From Numidum massiliense (GTDB taxonomy: Bacteria; Bacillota; Bacilli; Thermoactinomycetales; Novibacillaceae), in NCBI RefSeq assembly GCF_001375555.1, contig NZ_CTDZ01000009.1:1605758-1669757 (forward strand): a DNA stretch of 64,000 nt. Reading direction: 5' to 3'. Under the pieces are notes generated by a model. That model was not told the DNA's origin, did not search any database, and saw only the letters and a program-made list of their open reading frames with translations. Positions 51,362 through 59,905 of this stretch are shown here, piece by piece. Numbering within the stretch: the stretch's first letter is position 1; each line of letters starts with the position of its first letter. The translations under genes were made by a program, and so were the position numbers.

Positions 51362-51754
51362 TTAACTTTTTAACCGACTGATTTGATCCCGTTTGGACGA
51401 CATCGCACTTGCGATGTGTCGGTTAGCGCTTTCCAAGGCGGCTATTTGTCCTTGAATACGCTGCACGTGATCTTCCGTTTGCTCCATTAACGCCGTGTAA
51501 GACTTCTTCAGTTCATCGCGAATCGCCCGAAATTCTCCCGCGTGTGTTCCCGCCCACGTCGCTTTAGTCAATGCCGGTTCATATATTTTGTTTTTGTCGT
51601 CACTAAACTGCTCGTACGCATGCGACACACTAGTTTTCGCTGCATCGAGCCGCTGGATTTTCTCTAAGTTGCCGTTCAATTGACTCGAAAGGTTGGAAAT
51701 GTCGTGTTGTAGGTCTGAGATGACGGACTGTTTCGCATCGCTCGGTGGCGCCAT
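51362..51754 (-). CDS. YwqH-like (DUF5082-type) LXG partner protein
   Basis: 130 residues, ATG 51754 behind GGGGTGATGAT. Two long helices with coiled-coil character (about 8-45 and 75-128), a W in the middle (TWAGTHAGEFR near 67-77) and a basic C-terminus. This fits the YwqH/DUF5082 family that opens LXG toxin operons. First gene of the toxin operon. No secretion machinery genes (esx/yukE, essC) are in the window, so export would rely on a system encoded elsewhere. Confidence 0.75.
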   Translation of the reverse strand: MAPPSDAKQSVISDLQHDISNLSSQLNGNLEKIQRLDAAKTSVSHAYEQFSDDKNKIYEPALTKATWAGTHAGEFRAIRDELKKSYTALMEQTEDHVQRIQGQIAALESANRHIASAMSSKRDQISRLKS

Positions 51755-52113
51755 ATCATCACCCCATACGTTTTGGTTACTGCCATCGGGTAGGATTCTT
51801 GGAGTCTAGCAAACCGGGAAAGCTCGTCTCAGAAAAAACAGTTAAGTAAATTATGAGTAATGCGGAAGATGTTAAGCATGAAATATGATAGTCAATTAAG
51901 GGTTTACATGAAGCAGGCTATATTTGGCAAGGAAAAAGTTAGACATCCCACAAAGTTTTTTCTAAAGGCGCACTGAAACGCGTAACCGTGAACATTCAAC
52001 TTTAATAAACCCGTTGAATCATCCCGTACCGCACACTTCAAAAAAATAGCCCCAATCACACCCCACAGCCACTAGTATGCTATACTGAATAAGGAATTTG
52101 AGGTGAGACACAA
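51755..52113. other. Spacer with possible gene remnant and rqcH leader
   Basis: 359 bp between the divergent toxin operon and rqcH. Around 51850-52000 the plus strand reads as broken coding sequence: fragments such as SIKGLHEAGYIWQGK and FSKGALKRVTVNIQL share one frame but are split by stops. It is more A/T-rich than its surroundings. This may be a decayed gene. I do not recognise it. Confidence 0.35.
52077..52086 (+). promoter_or_regulatory. Extended -10 promoter of rqcH
   Basis: ATGCTATACT: -10 TATACT at 52081-52086 preceded by TG at 52078-52079, with no clear -35. It lies 28 bp upstream of the ATG; the ribosome site is TTGAGGTGAG. Confidence 0.55.
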
Positions 52114-53838
52114 ATGGCAATTGACGGCATCGTTACGCGCGCGCTCGCACGTGAGAGCGAGCAGCTAATCAGCCAAGGACGCATCAATAAAATATATCAA
52201 CCGAACCCGACCGACCTCCTGTTACACATTCGCGGCGGCGGTCGCAACGTGCGTCTGCTACTATCGGCGCACCCGGTGTACGCGCGCGTACATACGACCG
52301 ACGAAACGTATGAAAACCCGCTTGAACCGCCGATGTTTTGCATGTTGCTGCGCAAACATCTCGAAGGCGGCATCATCACATCCGTGGCGCAAGTCGGCCT
52401 CGAACGCATAATCACCTTCGACGTGCGCGCGCGCAACGAATTAGGCGACATTGTAAATAAACGTTTAATCGTAGAAATTATGGGGCGCCACAGCAACATC
52501 GTCTTAATCGATCCGGCAAGCGGGCACATTTACGACGGCATCCGCCGCGTCACCCCCGCCATCAGCCAGTACCGGCAAATTGTGCCGGGCGCGACGTACG
52601 TAGCGCCACCTGATCAAGGGAAACGCGACCCGTTAACGGTGGACAAAGCGGACTTTTTGAAACGTCTCGACTTTAACAGCGGCCGTCTCGACAAACAGCT
52701 CGTCGCCGCTTACACGGGGATCGGGCCGCTTTTGGCTAAAGAAATTGTGCACCGCGCCGGCATCGGTTCACGGGAAAACTACTGGCGCGCCTTTCACGAC
52801 ATCATGGCCGACGTGCGCGCGGACACGTTCGCCCCGACACTCGTGTACGGGAAGAAAAAAGACGTGTTTGCCGCCGTTTCGCTTACCCACGTCGCGGGGG
52901 AAGTACACCGTTTTCCGACGATGCACGGGTGTGTCGCCGCTTATTTTTCTGGCAAGGCGGAACGCGACGCGGTGAAAAACCGTACGCACGATTTAATGCG
53001 TTTCCTCAGTAACGAGTGGAAAAAGAACGAAAACAAGTTAAAAAAAATGCGCAAAGAACTGGCGGATACGGCGCGCGCCGACGAGTACCGCCTGTACGGG
53101 GAACTGCTAACCGCGTATATGTACCAAGTGACGCCTGGCGCACGGTCGATCGACCTCGTCAACTACTACGACGAAGCGGGAGCGACGGTGACGATTCCGC
53201 TCGACCCGAGCCGCTCCCCGGCGGACAACGCGCAACACTATTTTAAAAAATATAATAAGGAAAAAGCGCGCACGGCACACATTACCGCGCAAATCGAAAA
53301 AACGGCAGCCGAAAACGACTATTTAGCCACTGTGTTGCAACAGTTGGAAAGCGCTGGGATCGAACATATTGAGGACATTCGCGAGGAGTTAATCGAGGAA
53401 GGCTACTTGCGCAAACAGGCGCGCCGCGACGGACGCCGCGCGAAGCAGAAAAAAGACAAACGCCCCGAGCTGACGCGCTTTACCTCTAGTGAGGGCATTC
53501 CGATTTACGTCGGCCGCAACAATCGCCAAAACGACTATTTGACGAACCGGTTAGCATCGAGCGACGATACGTGGCTACACACGAAAGACATCCCCGGCTC
53601 CCACGTCGTCATTCGCGGGACGAATTTTGGCGAAGCGACCTTAATGGAAGCGGCGCAGCTGGCGGCTTTCTTTAGTAAGGGGCGGGCGTCGTCACAAGTG
53701 CCGGTCGATTACACTGCCGTTAAGCACGTACGTAAACCGAGCGGCGCCAAACCGGGGTTCGTCATTTACGATCACCAAAAAACGGTGTACGTCAACCCCG
53801 ATGAAGCGATGGTCCGCCAAATGGCGCAGGAACAGTGA
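52114..53838 (+). CDS. rqcH: Ribosome quality-control factor RqcH (NFACT/FbpA, YloA)
   Basis: Binds stalled 50S-peptidyl-tRNA complexes and recruits tRNA-Ala to add C-terminal alanine tails that mark proteins for decay. 574 residues. NFACT-N domain (about 1-180, MAIDGIVTRALARE), helix-hairpin-helix and long coiled coil (about 280-430), then NFACT-R (about 450-560, GIPIYVGRNNRQNDYLT and DTWLHTKDIPGSHVVI). The DR pair known near residues 97-98 in B. subtilis appears here as E97-R98. In B. subtilis it is next to yloB; here about 16 kb of accessory DNA separates them. Confidence 0.94.
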   Translation: MAIDGIVTRALARESEQLISQGRINKIYQPNPTDLLLHIRGGGRNVRLLLSAHPVYARVHTTDETYENPLEPPMFCMLLRKHLEGGIITSVAQVGLERIITFDVRARNELGDIVNKRLIVEIMGRHSNIVLIDPASGHIYDGIRRVTPAISQYRQIVPGATYVAPPDQGKRDPLTVDKADFLKRLDFNSGRLDKQLVAAYTGIGPLLAKEIVHRAGIGSRENYWRAFHDIMADVRADTFAPTLVYGKKKDVFAAVSLTHVAGEVHRFPTMHGCVAAYFSGKAERDAVKNRTHDLMRFLSNEWKKNENKLKKMRKELADTARADEYRLYGELLTAYMYQVTPGARSIDLVNYYDEAGATVTIPLDPSRSPADNAQHYFKKYNKEKARTAHITAQIEKTAAENDYLATVLQQLESAGIEHIEDIREELIEEGYLRKQARRDGRRAKQKKDKRPELTRFTSSEGIPIYVGRNNRQNDYLTNRLASSDDTWLHTKDIPGSHVVIRGTNFGEATLMEAAQLAAFFSKGRASSQVPVDYTAVKHVRKPSGAKPGFVIYDHQKTVYVNPDEAMVRQMAQEQ

Positions 53839-53958
53839 TCTCGTAGATCGCTGTATGTCGTGTGGGCAGTGGCGCGAACGTAATCCCAATCACTTCGCGC
53901 CCGCCGCGCACCATCCACACACGCCTACGGTACTTCGCGCCCGCCCCTTTCCCTTCTC

Positions 53959-54294
53959 CTACTTGCGGTTATATTGGGCAAAAATGTTTTGTAGTTTCAT
54001 CGCCAAACCGACTTCGCCTTTAACTTTTAACTTCTTAAACATAAAGGCAGAAACCGCATTCAATTCGCCGCGGACGAGTTTCTTAAAATTGTCGGCGGAC
54101 ATTTGGATACAGCAATCGGCGGGCTGTTCGTCACCTTGCACGACGTTCGCCGTCCCTTGCGACAAATGCAGTTGGTAAGTCCCCCCGTCATCCCCCGACA
54201 GATCAAATTGATACACCGTCTCCATACCGGCGATCGGTGCAGCATCTTCTTTCGCGAGCGTTTCTAACTCAGAAAAAACGTCTGCAGTTTTCAT
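53959..54294 (-). CDS. SCP-2 sterol-transfer family protein
   Basis: 111 residues from ATG 54294 behind AGGGGAGTATAAC. The SCP2 fold pattern is clear: YQFDLSGDDGGTYQLHLSQG, then DCCIQMSADNFKKLVRGELN and the C-terminal FMFKKLKVKGEVGLAMKL. Such proteins bind lipid or acyl-CoA in a hydrophobic tunnel; the ligand in bacteria is usually unknown. Stands alone between rqcH (convergent) and the malic enzyme gene (same direction). Confidence 0.88.
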   Translation of the reverse strand: MKTADVFSELETLAKEDAAPIAGMETVYQFDLSGDDGGTYQLHLSQGTANVVQGDEQPADCCIQMSADNFKKLVRGELNAVSAFMFKKLKVKGEVGLAMKLQNIFAQYNRK

Positions 54295-54325
54295 GTTATA
54301 CTCCCCTTGCATGATAATATAACTC

Positions 54326-54365
54326 GCGGGGCAACAAAGTTAAAAAAACGTTGCCCCGCCTTTTT
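54326..54365. terminator. GC-rich hairpin between SCP2 and malic enzyme genes
   Basis: GCGGGGCAAC pairs with GTTGCCCCGC around a 14-base A-rich loop, followed by CTTTTT on the plus strand. It lies downstream of the malic enzyme gene, where the minus-strand tail is only weakly T-rich. It may stop plus-strand readthrough from rqcH. Confidence 0.65.
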
Positions 54366-54391
54366 AGCTTCGTGCAATTTTAACGTTAACT

Positions 54392-55804
54392 TTAACGGAA
54401 CTCACGCGGAATGCGGCGGGCGACGTCCGTGTCGATGGCCGCGCGAATGACTGCCTCGCGAATGCGGCCGGCGACTTTTTTGTTAAACACACTCGGCGTA
54501 ATGTAGTGTTCGCCTAACTCGTCGTCTCCGACGATGGAAGCGATCGCCTGCGCCGCTGCGAGTTTCATCTCCTCGTTGATCGTCGTCGCACGGCAGTCGA
54601 GCGCCCCGCGAAAGATGCCTGGGAAACAGAGCACGTTATTAATTTGGTTCGGATAGTCGGAACGTCCCGTCGCCATGACTCGTACGTACGGCTCAGCTTC
54701 ATCAGGGAGAATTTCCGGCGCTGGGTTGGCAAGTGCAAACACGATTGCATCGTCAGCCATTTTTTTCACATCTTCTACTTTCAACACACCAGGCCCGGAA
54801 ATGCCGATAAAGACGTCTGCCCCCTCAATCACTTCCGAAAGACTCCCCGTTACCTGTGCCGCATTCGTGTGCGCCGCGCACCACTGCCACATCGGATTGT
54901 CGTACTGTTCAGATGCAACGAGCGCCCCGGCGCGATCGACACAAATCACATTTTTTGCACCGGCCGACAGCAACATTTTCGTACAAGCGACGCCAGCCGC
55001 GCCGATTCCCGTTACGACAATTTTTGCCGTTTCAATCGCTTTGCCAACAATTTTTAAGGCGTTAAGTAGCCCGGCGAGCAAGACGACGGCGGTGCCGTGT
55101 TGGTCGTCGTGAAAGACGGGAATATCCAATTCTTCCTTCAGCCGCTGTTCGATTTCAAAACAGCGCGGCGACGAAATATCCTCGAGGTTAATGCCGCCGA
55201 ATGCCGGTGCGATCGCTTTCACCGTGCGGATAATTTCTTCCGTATCGGTCGTATCGAGACAGATCGGCACGGCGTCAATTTTGGCAAACTGTTTAAATAA
55301 GACCGCTTTCCCTTCCATAACCGGCATCGCTGCGCGCGGGCCGACATCGCCGAGCCCTAAGACAGCGGTTCCGTCGGAGACGACAGCGACGGTATTCCGC
55401 TTCATTGTCAACGAATACGCTTTATTTTCGTCTTCGTGAATCGCCATGCAGACGCGGGCGACGCCAGGTGTATACACGTGGGACAAGTCCTCACGGTTTT
55501 TGATCGGCATTTTAGGTTTCGTTTCAATTTTACCGCCGATGTGCATGAGGAAAGTGCGGTCTGACACGTTAATGAGTTCGATTCCGTCCAACTGTTGCAC
55601 CGCATTAACAATGCGTTCACTGTTTTTGTCCGGCAAATTAACCGTCACGTCGCGCACGGTCGATTCACGGCTTTGGTGGATGACGTCGATCGCGACGATG
55701 TCACCTTCCGCTTCGCTAATCGCCGTTGCTAATTGTCCGAACGAGACTTTGTTTTTGTCCATTTCTAAGCGCAAGATAATACTTAAATTCGCTTGGGTTC
55801 GCAT
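54392..55804 (-). CDS. NAD(P)-dependent malic enzyme with N-terminal ACT domain
   Basis: Oxidatively decarboxylates malate to pyruvate, linking the TCA cycle to pyruvate. 470 residues. The N-terminal 90 residues form an ACT-type regulatory domain (LSIILRLEMDKNKVSFGQLA and ELINVSDRTFLMHIGGK). The malic N-domain follows with YTPGVARVC, the metal/substrate loop HDDQHGTAVV, and the Rossmann motif TGIGAAGVACTKML. ATG 55804 has its ribosome site AGGAG somewhat far upstream (about 14 bases). Monocistronic in appearance. Confidence 0.93.
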   Translation of the reverse strand: MRTQANLSIILRLEMDKNKVSFGQLATAISEAEGDIVAIDVIHQSRESTVRDVTVNLPDKNSERIVNAVQQLDGIELINVSDRTFLMHIGGKIETKPKMPIKNREDLSHVYTPGVARVCMAIHEDENKAYSLTMKRNTVAVVSDGTAVLGLGDVGPRAAMPVMEGKAVLFKQFAKIDAVPICLDTTDTEEIIRTVKAIAPAFGGINLEDISSPRCFEIEQRLKEELDIPVFHDDQHGTAVVLLAGLLNALKIVGKAIETAKIVVTGIGAAGVACTKMLLSAGAKNVICVDRAGALVASEQYDNPMWQWCAAHTNAAQVTGSLSEVIEGADVFIGISGPGVLKVEDVKKMADDAIVFALANPAPEILPDEAEPYVRVMATGRSDYPNQINNVLCFPGIFRGALDCRATTINEEMKLAAAQAIASIVGDDELGEHYITPSVFNKKVAGRIREAVIRAAIDTDVARRIPREFR

Positions 55805-55982
55805 TTCGCGATGTTCACACTCCTACATATGCAATCAATTTTCCACACAAAAATATGTATTAACGCCCTACTTATTGTGGCACATGTGCGATAAATGAGC
55901 AACTACACGATGCAAAAGCAATCGTTTTTCAAAAAGTGCAAATGCGCCAAGTAGCGCACGGAAGATAGGCGGAAAATAAGCG

Positions 55983-56990
55983 TTAATACTCGATCTTCAT
56001 ATCGCCGAACGTAATCCAGCCTTTCTTGCGCATCCATTCGGAAATAGCCAGGCTGAATACAGCCGGTCCAATAAAGTGAAGCAGGAGCACATATGAAAGC
56101 ACGTCCCACGAAAAGCCCATCGCTTCAAAGGTCATCAATTGCCCGACCAAGCCGCTCGTCCCCATCCCGGCGCCCGCCGGTACGTTCGACATCTGCAGCC
56201 ACACCGTGCCCACTGGTGCTAATATGGCGCCCGCGAGCGTCGGTGGTAATAAAATGAGTGGGTTTTTGACAATATTACCCACCTGCAACATCGACGTGCC
56301 GATCCCTTGCGCCAGCCAACCGCCTATCCCGTTTTCGCGAAAACTGCTCGTCGCAAATCCGACCATTTGTGCCGCACAGCCGATCGTCGCCGCGCCGGCA
56401 GCAAGTCCTTCCAATCCGAGCATGATCGCGATCGCCGCACTGGAAATCGGAGCTGTTAACGCTAAGCCCATTAACACGGCGACGAGAATCCCCATCAAAA
56501 ACGGCTGCTGCTCGGTCGCCCACATGACGACGTCGCCAAAATAAGTCATGAACCCGGCAATGGCTGGACCAAACAGTGCCGAGACGGCGTAACCGGAAGC
56601 GATCGTCACAAACGGACTCACAATAATGTCGAGCTTCGACTCCTTCGAGACGATTTTTCCCAATTCGACCGCGATGACGGTCGCCGCATAACTTCCCGCT
56701 GGCCCGCCGAGCTCGGCGCCAAATGCCCCCGTAATGAGTGCGGAGAACAACACGAGGGGCGGCGCTTGCAATCCGTAAGCGACGGCGACGCCGATCGCCG
56801 GACCCATCAGATCCATCGCCAGCTGGCCCATCGGGACAAAATGCGGCAAGCTCAATTGTTCCCCGACCGTCTTTAAAATTAACCCAATAATAAGGGAAGA
56901 AAATAGCCCAAGCGCCATGTAACCCATCGCAGTCACGAAGTACGTCTGCAGTGACAAGTGAACACCTTTTTTGCGCAGAAAAGCTTTCAT
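55983..56990 (-). CDS. PfoR-type membrane protein (PTS IIC-like)
   Basis: 335 residues from ATG 56990, behind AAAGGATC. An integral membrane protein of the PTS_EIIC_2/PfoR group with about ten hydrophobic segments and many Gly/Ala-rich helices (GAFGAELGGPAGSYAATVIA, GAGMGTSGLVGQLMTFEAMG). The group is named from a regulator of perfringolysin and is annotated as a sugar PTS IIC-like transporter. No IIA or IIB domain is nearby, so its substrate is open. Its ribosome site lies at the start of a duplicated 36-bp segment. Confidence 0.85.
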   Translation of the reverse strand: MKAFLRKKGVHLSLQTYFVTAMGYMALGLFSSLIIGLILKTVGEQLSLPHFVPMGQLAMDLMGPAIGVAVAYGLQAPPLVLFSALITGAFGAELGGPAGSYAATVIAVELGKIVSKESKLDIIVSPFVTIASGYAVSALFGPAIAGFMTYFGDVVMWATEQQPFLMGILVAVLMGLALTAPISSAAIAIMLGLEGLAAGAATIGCAAQMVGFATSSFRENGIGGWLAQGIGTSMLQVGNIVKNPLILLPPTLAGAILAPVGTVWLQMSNVPAGAGMGTSGLVGQLMTFEAMGFSWDVLSYVLLLHFIGPAVFSLAISEWMRKKGWITFGDMKIEY

Positions 56991-56992
56991 TG

Positions 56993-57099
56993 CCAGATCC
57001 TTTCCCATGCGGAACTCGTTACTGTAAGGCAAACGGGGAGGCGGTGGCTACATCCGCATCTCCCCAGATCCTTTCCCATGTAGAACTCGTTACTGTAAG
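56993..57099. repeat. 36-bp imperfect direct repeat upstream of the PfoR gene
   Basis: Copies at 56993-57028 and 57064-57099, 71 bp apart, differing only in the middle (CATGCGG against CATGTAG). The left copy contains the ribosome site of the PfoR-type gene. From 57100 to 57350 I see no gene. Confidence 0.85.
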
Positions 57100-57355
57100 T
57101 GCTGTTAAGTGTTGTTGCTCACGTTACTTTAATACGTACACTAATACGTTACTACATTAACAAAATAATGTCATGCTTTAGGGATTGCCTTATGTTACTG
57201 GCACTAAGCTAAACGACATGCCGAGTTCTTCGGCGAGCATTGTCGGCAACCACTGCTATCTTGATCAACATTGCGTGGCACGGAGATCCTCCTGTCTTTC
57301 GATCGCAAGTTTTAGTAGTGGCAGGATGCACCCGCGTTCACTCTTCTTCCTTAGC

Positions 57356-57421
57356 AGGTTGGCGGTAGGTTGGCAGCAGGTTGGCGGCAGCTTAGCAGCA
57401 AGTTGGCGGCAGGTTGGCTAG
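57356..57421. repeat. Six 11-bp tandem repeats at the pyrE 3' end
   Basis: Units AGGTTGGCGGT, AGGTTGGCAGC, AGGTTGGCGGC, AGCTTAGCAGC, AAGTTGGCGGC and AGGTTGGCTAG follow without gaps. The last runs over the pyrE stop codon (57418-57420). The 11-bp period is about one DNA turn. Confidence 0.9.
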
Positions 57422-58077
57422 CTCGTCTTGCGGCTCCCCGGTTTAATCGGCGGCTCGGCCCCTGCAGCACAAAGCGGGCACTGTTCTGACGTGTACGTCT
57501 CGACCTGTATCTTAACGAGCGAATGGAACGGATAACGGAACGGCGAACCATTCGTACTGCGGTCGACGACGCTGGCGATGCCGAGGACTTCCGCACCGTG
57601 CCGTTCGGCGACGTCTAACACTTCTTGCACCGAACCGCCGGTCGTTACGACATCTTCCACGACGACGATCCGCTCCCCCTTGTACAATTGAAAACCGCGG
57701 CGGAAGGTCATCTTGCCATTTTCGCGCTCCGTAAACAGTGCCCGGCAACCGAGGGCGCGCGCTACTTCGTGTGCAGCGACAATACCGCCCACCGCCGGGC
57801 CGACGACCACGTCGACATCGCTCGCTTGAAACGGCTCTGCCATCGCTCGTCCGACCGCTTCCGCATCTTCAGGATGCTGAAACAGTAACGCGCATTGCAA
57901 GTAGCGGTTCGTGTGACGACCTGAGGTCAATAGATAATGTCCCTTTTTTATAACGTTATTCTTTTCCAACAGTGCAACCCACTCGTTGTGCGTTTCGATG
58001 TGAGCCCCGTTAGTCTGTACCGCTTCCTTCTCCGTTACCGTCTCATTCACAGCTGTCGCTTCACGTTTGTTCAACAC
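57418..58077 (-). CDS. pyrE: Orotate phosphoribosyltransferase
   Basis: Joins orotate to PRPP, giving OMP, in UMP synthesis. About 219 residues. The PRPP-binding loop VVVEDVVTTGGS is near 140-151, with the orotate-side segments TSGRHTNRYLQ and GPAVGGIVAAHEVA. The C-terminus holds CPLCAAG. The start is uncertain: GTG 58077 is ideally spaced from GGAGG, while ATG 58083 is almost touching it. The first 30 residues are an unusually variable, charged extension. Last gene of the pyr operon; its stop lies in an 11-bp repeat array. Confidence 0.94.
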   Translation of the reverse strand: MLNKREATAVNETVTEKEAVQTNGAHIETHNEWVALLEKNNVIKKGHYLLTSGRHTNRYLQCALLFQHPEDAEAVGRAMAEPFQASDVDVVVGPAVGGIVAAHEVARALGCRALFTERENGKMTFRRGFQLYKGERIVVVEDVVTTGGSVQEVLDVAERHGAEVLGIASVVDRSTNGSPFRYPFHSLVKIQVETYTSEQCPLCAAGAEPPIKPGSRKTS

Positions 58078-58133
58078 ACTCATTCCTCCACACGTTGCTT
58101 TATTTACTGCTGTCATTCCACAATTTCTATAGC

Positions 58134-58173
58134 CACTTCCATGCAATGAGTGACACTTCCATGCAATGAGTGA
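58134..58173. repeat. Perfect 20-bp tandem duplication between pyrF and pyrE
   Basis: CACTTCCATGCAATGAGTGA occurs twice (58134-58153 and 58154-58173) in the 182-bp pyrF-pyrE spacer. Confidence 0.9.
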
Positions 58174-58259
58174 CACTCATCCGTGCGCACCGCTTAAGAC
58201 AGTTTTCCCGTTTCCGAGTGTCAGCTGTGCGGTGCGTAACTGCAGCGTTACTGCTGTCG

Positions 58260-58991
58260 TTAGGCCTCTCCTGTAAGTGCCTGCCCGATGCGTTCGTACA
58301 CGGCGCGCGGATCGTCGGCGTGCGTAATCGACCGCCCGATGACGAGGTAATCCGCACCGCGGCGCACCGCTTCCTGTGGGCTCATGACGCGCTTCTGATC
58401 GCCGTGGGCGTGTTCCGGTAGACGGATGCCCGGAGTGACCGCGAGAAAGTCTTCGCGTGCCCCTCGCTTCAGTTGTTCGACTTCCCAACCAGAACAGACG
58501 ACGCCGTTCAAACCAGCCCCTTGCGCTAACTCGGCGTAGTGGCTGACACTTTGCGCGACTGTGCCCGCAATGCCAATCTGTTCATTCAACACGTGTTCAT
58601 TCGTACTCGTTAACTGGGTGACGCCGATAACTTTAGTCGCCTGTTTTTCTGTTTGAATGTCGCGAACGCCAGCGACGGCAGCGCGTAACATTTCCGTCCC
58701 TCCGGCAATGTGTACGGTTGTGAGGTCGACGTTTAGCCGCGCGAGTGACTGTGCCGCAAGGTACACCGTTTGCGGAATGTCGTGTAACTTCAAATCGAGA
58801 AATACCGGATAGCCGTGTGCTTTTAATTTGTGTACAAATGATGGGCCAGCAGCGTAAAACAACTGCATGCCAACTTTTACGAAGGGCTTGTTGTCGCCAA
58901 ACTTCGCCAGTAACTGCTCGGCCGCCCGCTCGTCTGGCACGTCGAGGGCTACGATAATGCGTCGATCTTTGTGTGTCTCGTTTACTGTCAC
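58260..58991 (-). CDS. pyrF: Orotidine 5'-phosphate decarboxylase
   Basis: Decarboxylates OMP to UMP, the last step. 243 residues from GTG 58991, behind GGGGTGG and overlapping the pyrD stop by 4 bp (GTGA). The catalytic DxKxxD set is D66, K68 and D71 in [10 protein letters not shown]; the phosphate-binding TPGIR and [10 protein letters not shown] are near the C-terminus. The longer upstream frame lies within pyrD and is rejected. Confidence 0.96.
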   Translation of the reverse strand: MTVNETHKDRRIIVALDVPDERAAEQLLAKFGDNKPFVKVGMQLFYAAGPSFVHKLKAHGYPVFLDLKLHDIPQTVYLAAQSLARLNVDLTTVHIAGGTEMLRAAVAGVRDIQTEKQATKVIGVTQLTSTNEHVLNEQIGIAGTVAQSVSHYAELAQGAGLNGVVCSGWEVEQLKRGAREDFLAVTPGIRLPEHAHGDQKRVMSPQEAVRRGADYLVIGRSITHADDPRAVYERIGQALTGEA

Positions 58992-59905
58992 TTTTTCCAC
59001 CCCGCTCCTGTTAATTCGGCAATGCGTTCTACGTGCAACTTGTCGAGTAACGGCGGTAACGCAGCGATAATTTCTGGACAAATGTACGGGTTCGTAAAAT
59101 TGGCGGTGCCGACTGCGATTGCCGATGCACCGGCGAGGAAAAATTCAATCACATCTTCCGCCGACGTAATGCCCCCCATGCCGATGATCGGCAAATCGAC
59201 GGCCTGGCTCACATCCCAAATCATCCGAAGCGCCACTGGTTTAATCGCCGGACCGGACAGACCCCCCCGTTCATTCGCCAGAATCGGACGCCGCGTGTTT
59301 AAGTCGAGACGCATGCCGAGCAACGTGTTAACCATGCTTAGTCCATCGGCACCCGCAGCGGCGACGGCGCGGGCGACGGCGACGATATCGGCAGCGTGCG
59401 GCGTCAATTTGACGAACACGGGCACGCGACTGACACGTTTGACAGCTTGTGTCACTTCGGCAGCTAATTGCGGATCGGCCCCGAAAGCCACCCCGCCACA
59501 GGCGACGTTCGGACAGGAGATGTTTAGCTCCAAGGCCGCGACGTGCGGACTCGCGCTCACTTGCGCGGCTACTTGTTCGTAATCTTCCACCGTATTGCCA
59601 GCAATATTGGCAAAGATCGGTACTCCAAACTGATCGAGCCACGGGAGTTCAGTCGCACATACTTCGTCGACGCCCGGGTTTTGCAACCCGATCGCATTGA
59701 GCATACCTGCCGGCGTTTCTGCCACCCGCGGCGTCGGATTGCCGCGGCGCGGCTCAGGTGTGGTCGCCTTGATCGCGATCGCGCCTAACTGGCGCAGATC
59801 GTAAAACTGACTGTACTCTCGCCCGAACCCAAAACAGCCGGATGCGGGCATGACCGGATTGTTTAACGTTAGCGAACCGAGACGTACCTCGAGACGTTCA
59901 CTCAC
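58988..59905 (-). CDS. pyrD: Dihydroorotate dehydrogenase, class 1B catalytic subunit
   Basis: Oxidises dihydroorotate to orotate with FMN and passes electrons to PyrK. 305 residues. Motifs: [16 protein letters not shown] at the N-terminus, [15 protein letters not shown], and NISCPNV with the catalytic C131 that marks class 1. [18 protein letters not shown] is near 245. Overlaps both pyrK (4 bp) and pyrF (4 bp). The PyrK partner confirms the NAD-linked 1B type. Confidence 0.96.
   Translation of the reverse strand: MSERLEVRLGSLTLNNPVMPASGCFGFGREYSQFYDLRQLGAIAIKATTPEPRRGNPTPRVAETPAGMLNAIGLQNPGVDEVCATELPWLDQFGVPIFANIAGNTVEDYEQVAAQVSASPHVAALELNISCPNVACGGVAFGADPQLAAEVTQAVKRVSRVPVFVKLTPHAADIVAVARAVAAAGADGLSMVNTLLGMRLDLNTRRPILANERGGLSGPAIKPVALRMIWDVSQAVDLPIIGMGGITSAEDVIEFFLAGASAIAVGTANFTNPYICPEIIAALPPLLDKLHVERIAELTGAGWKK

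Noticed and set aside
58992-59081. 30-codon N-terminal extension of pyrF
   Set aside because: It lies inside pyrD. The GTG at 58991 has a good ribosome site and gives the usual PyrF length.
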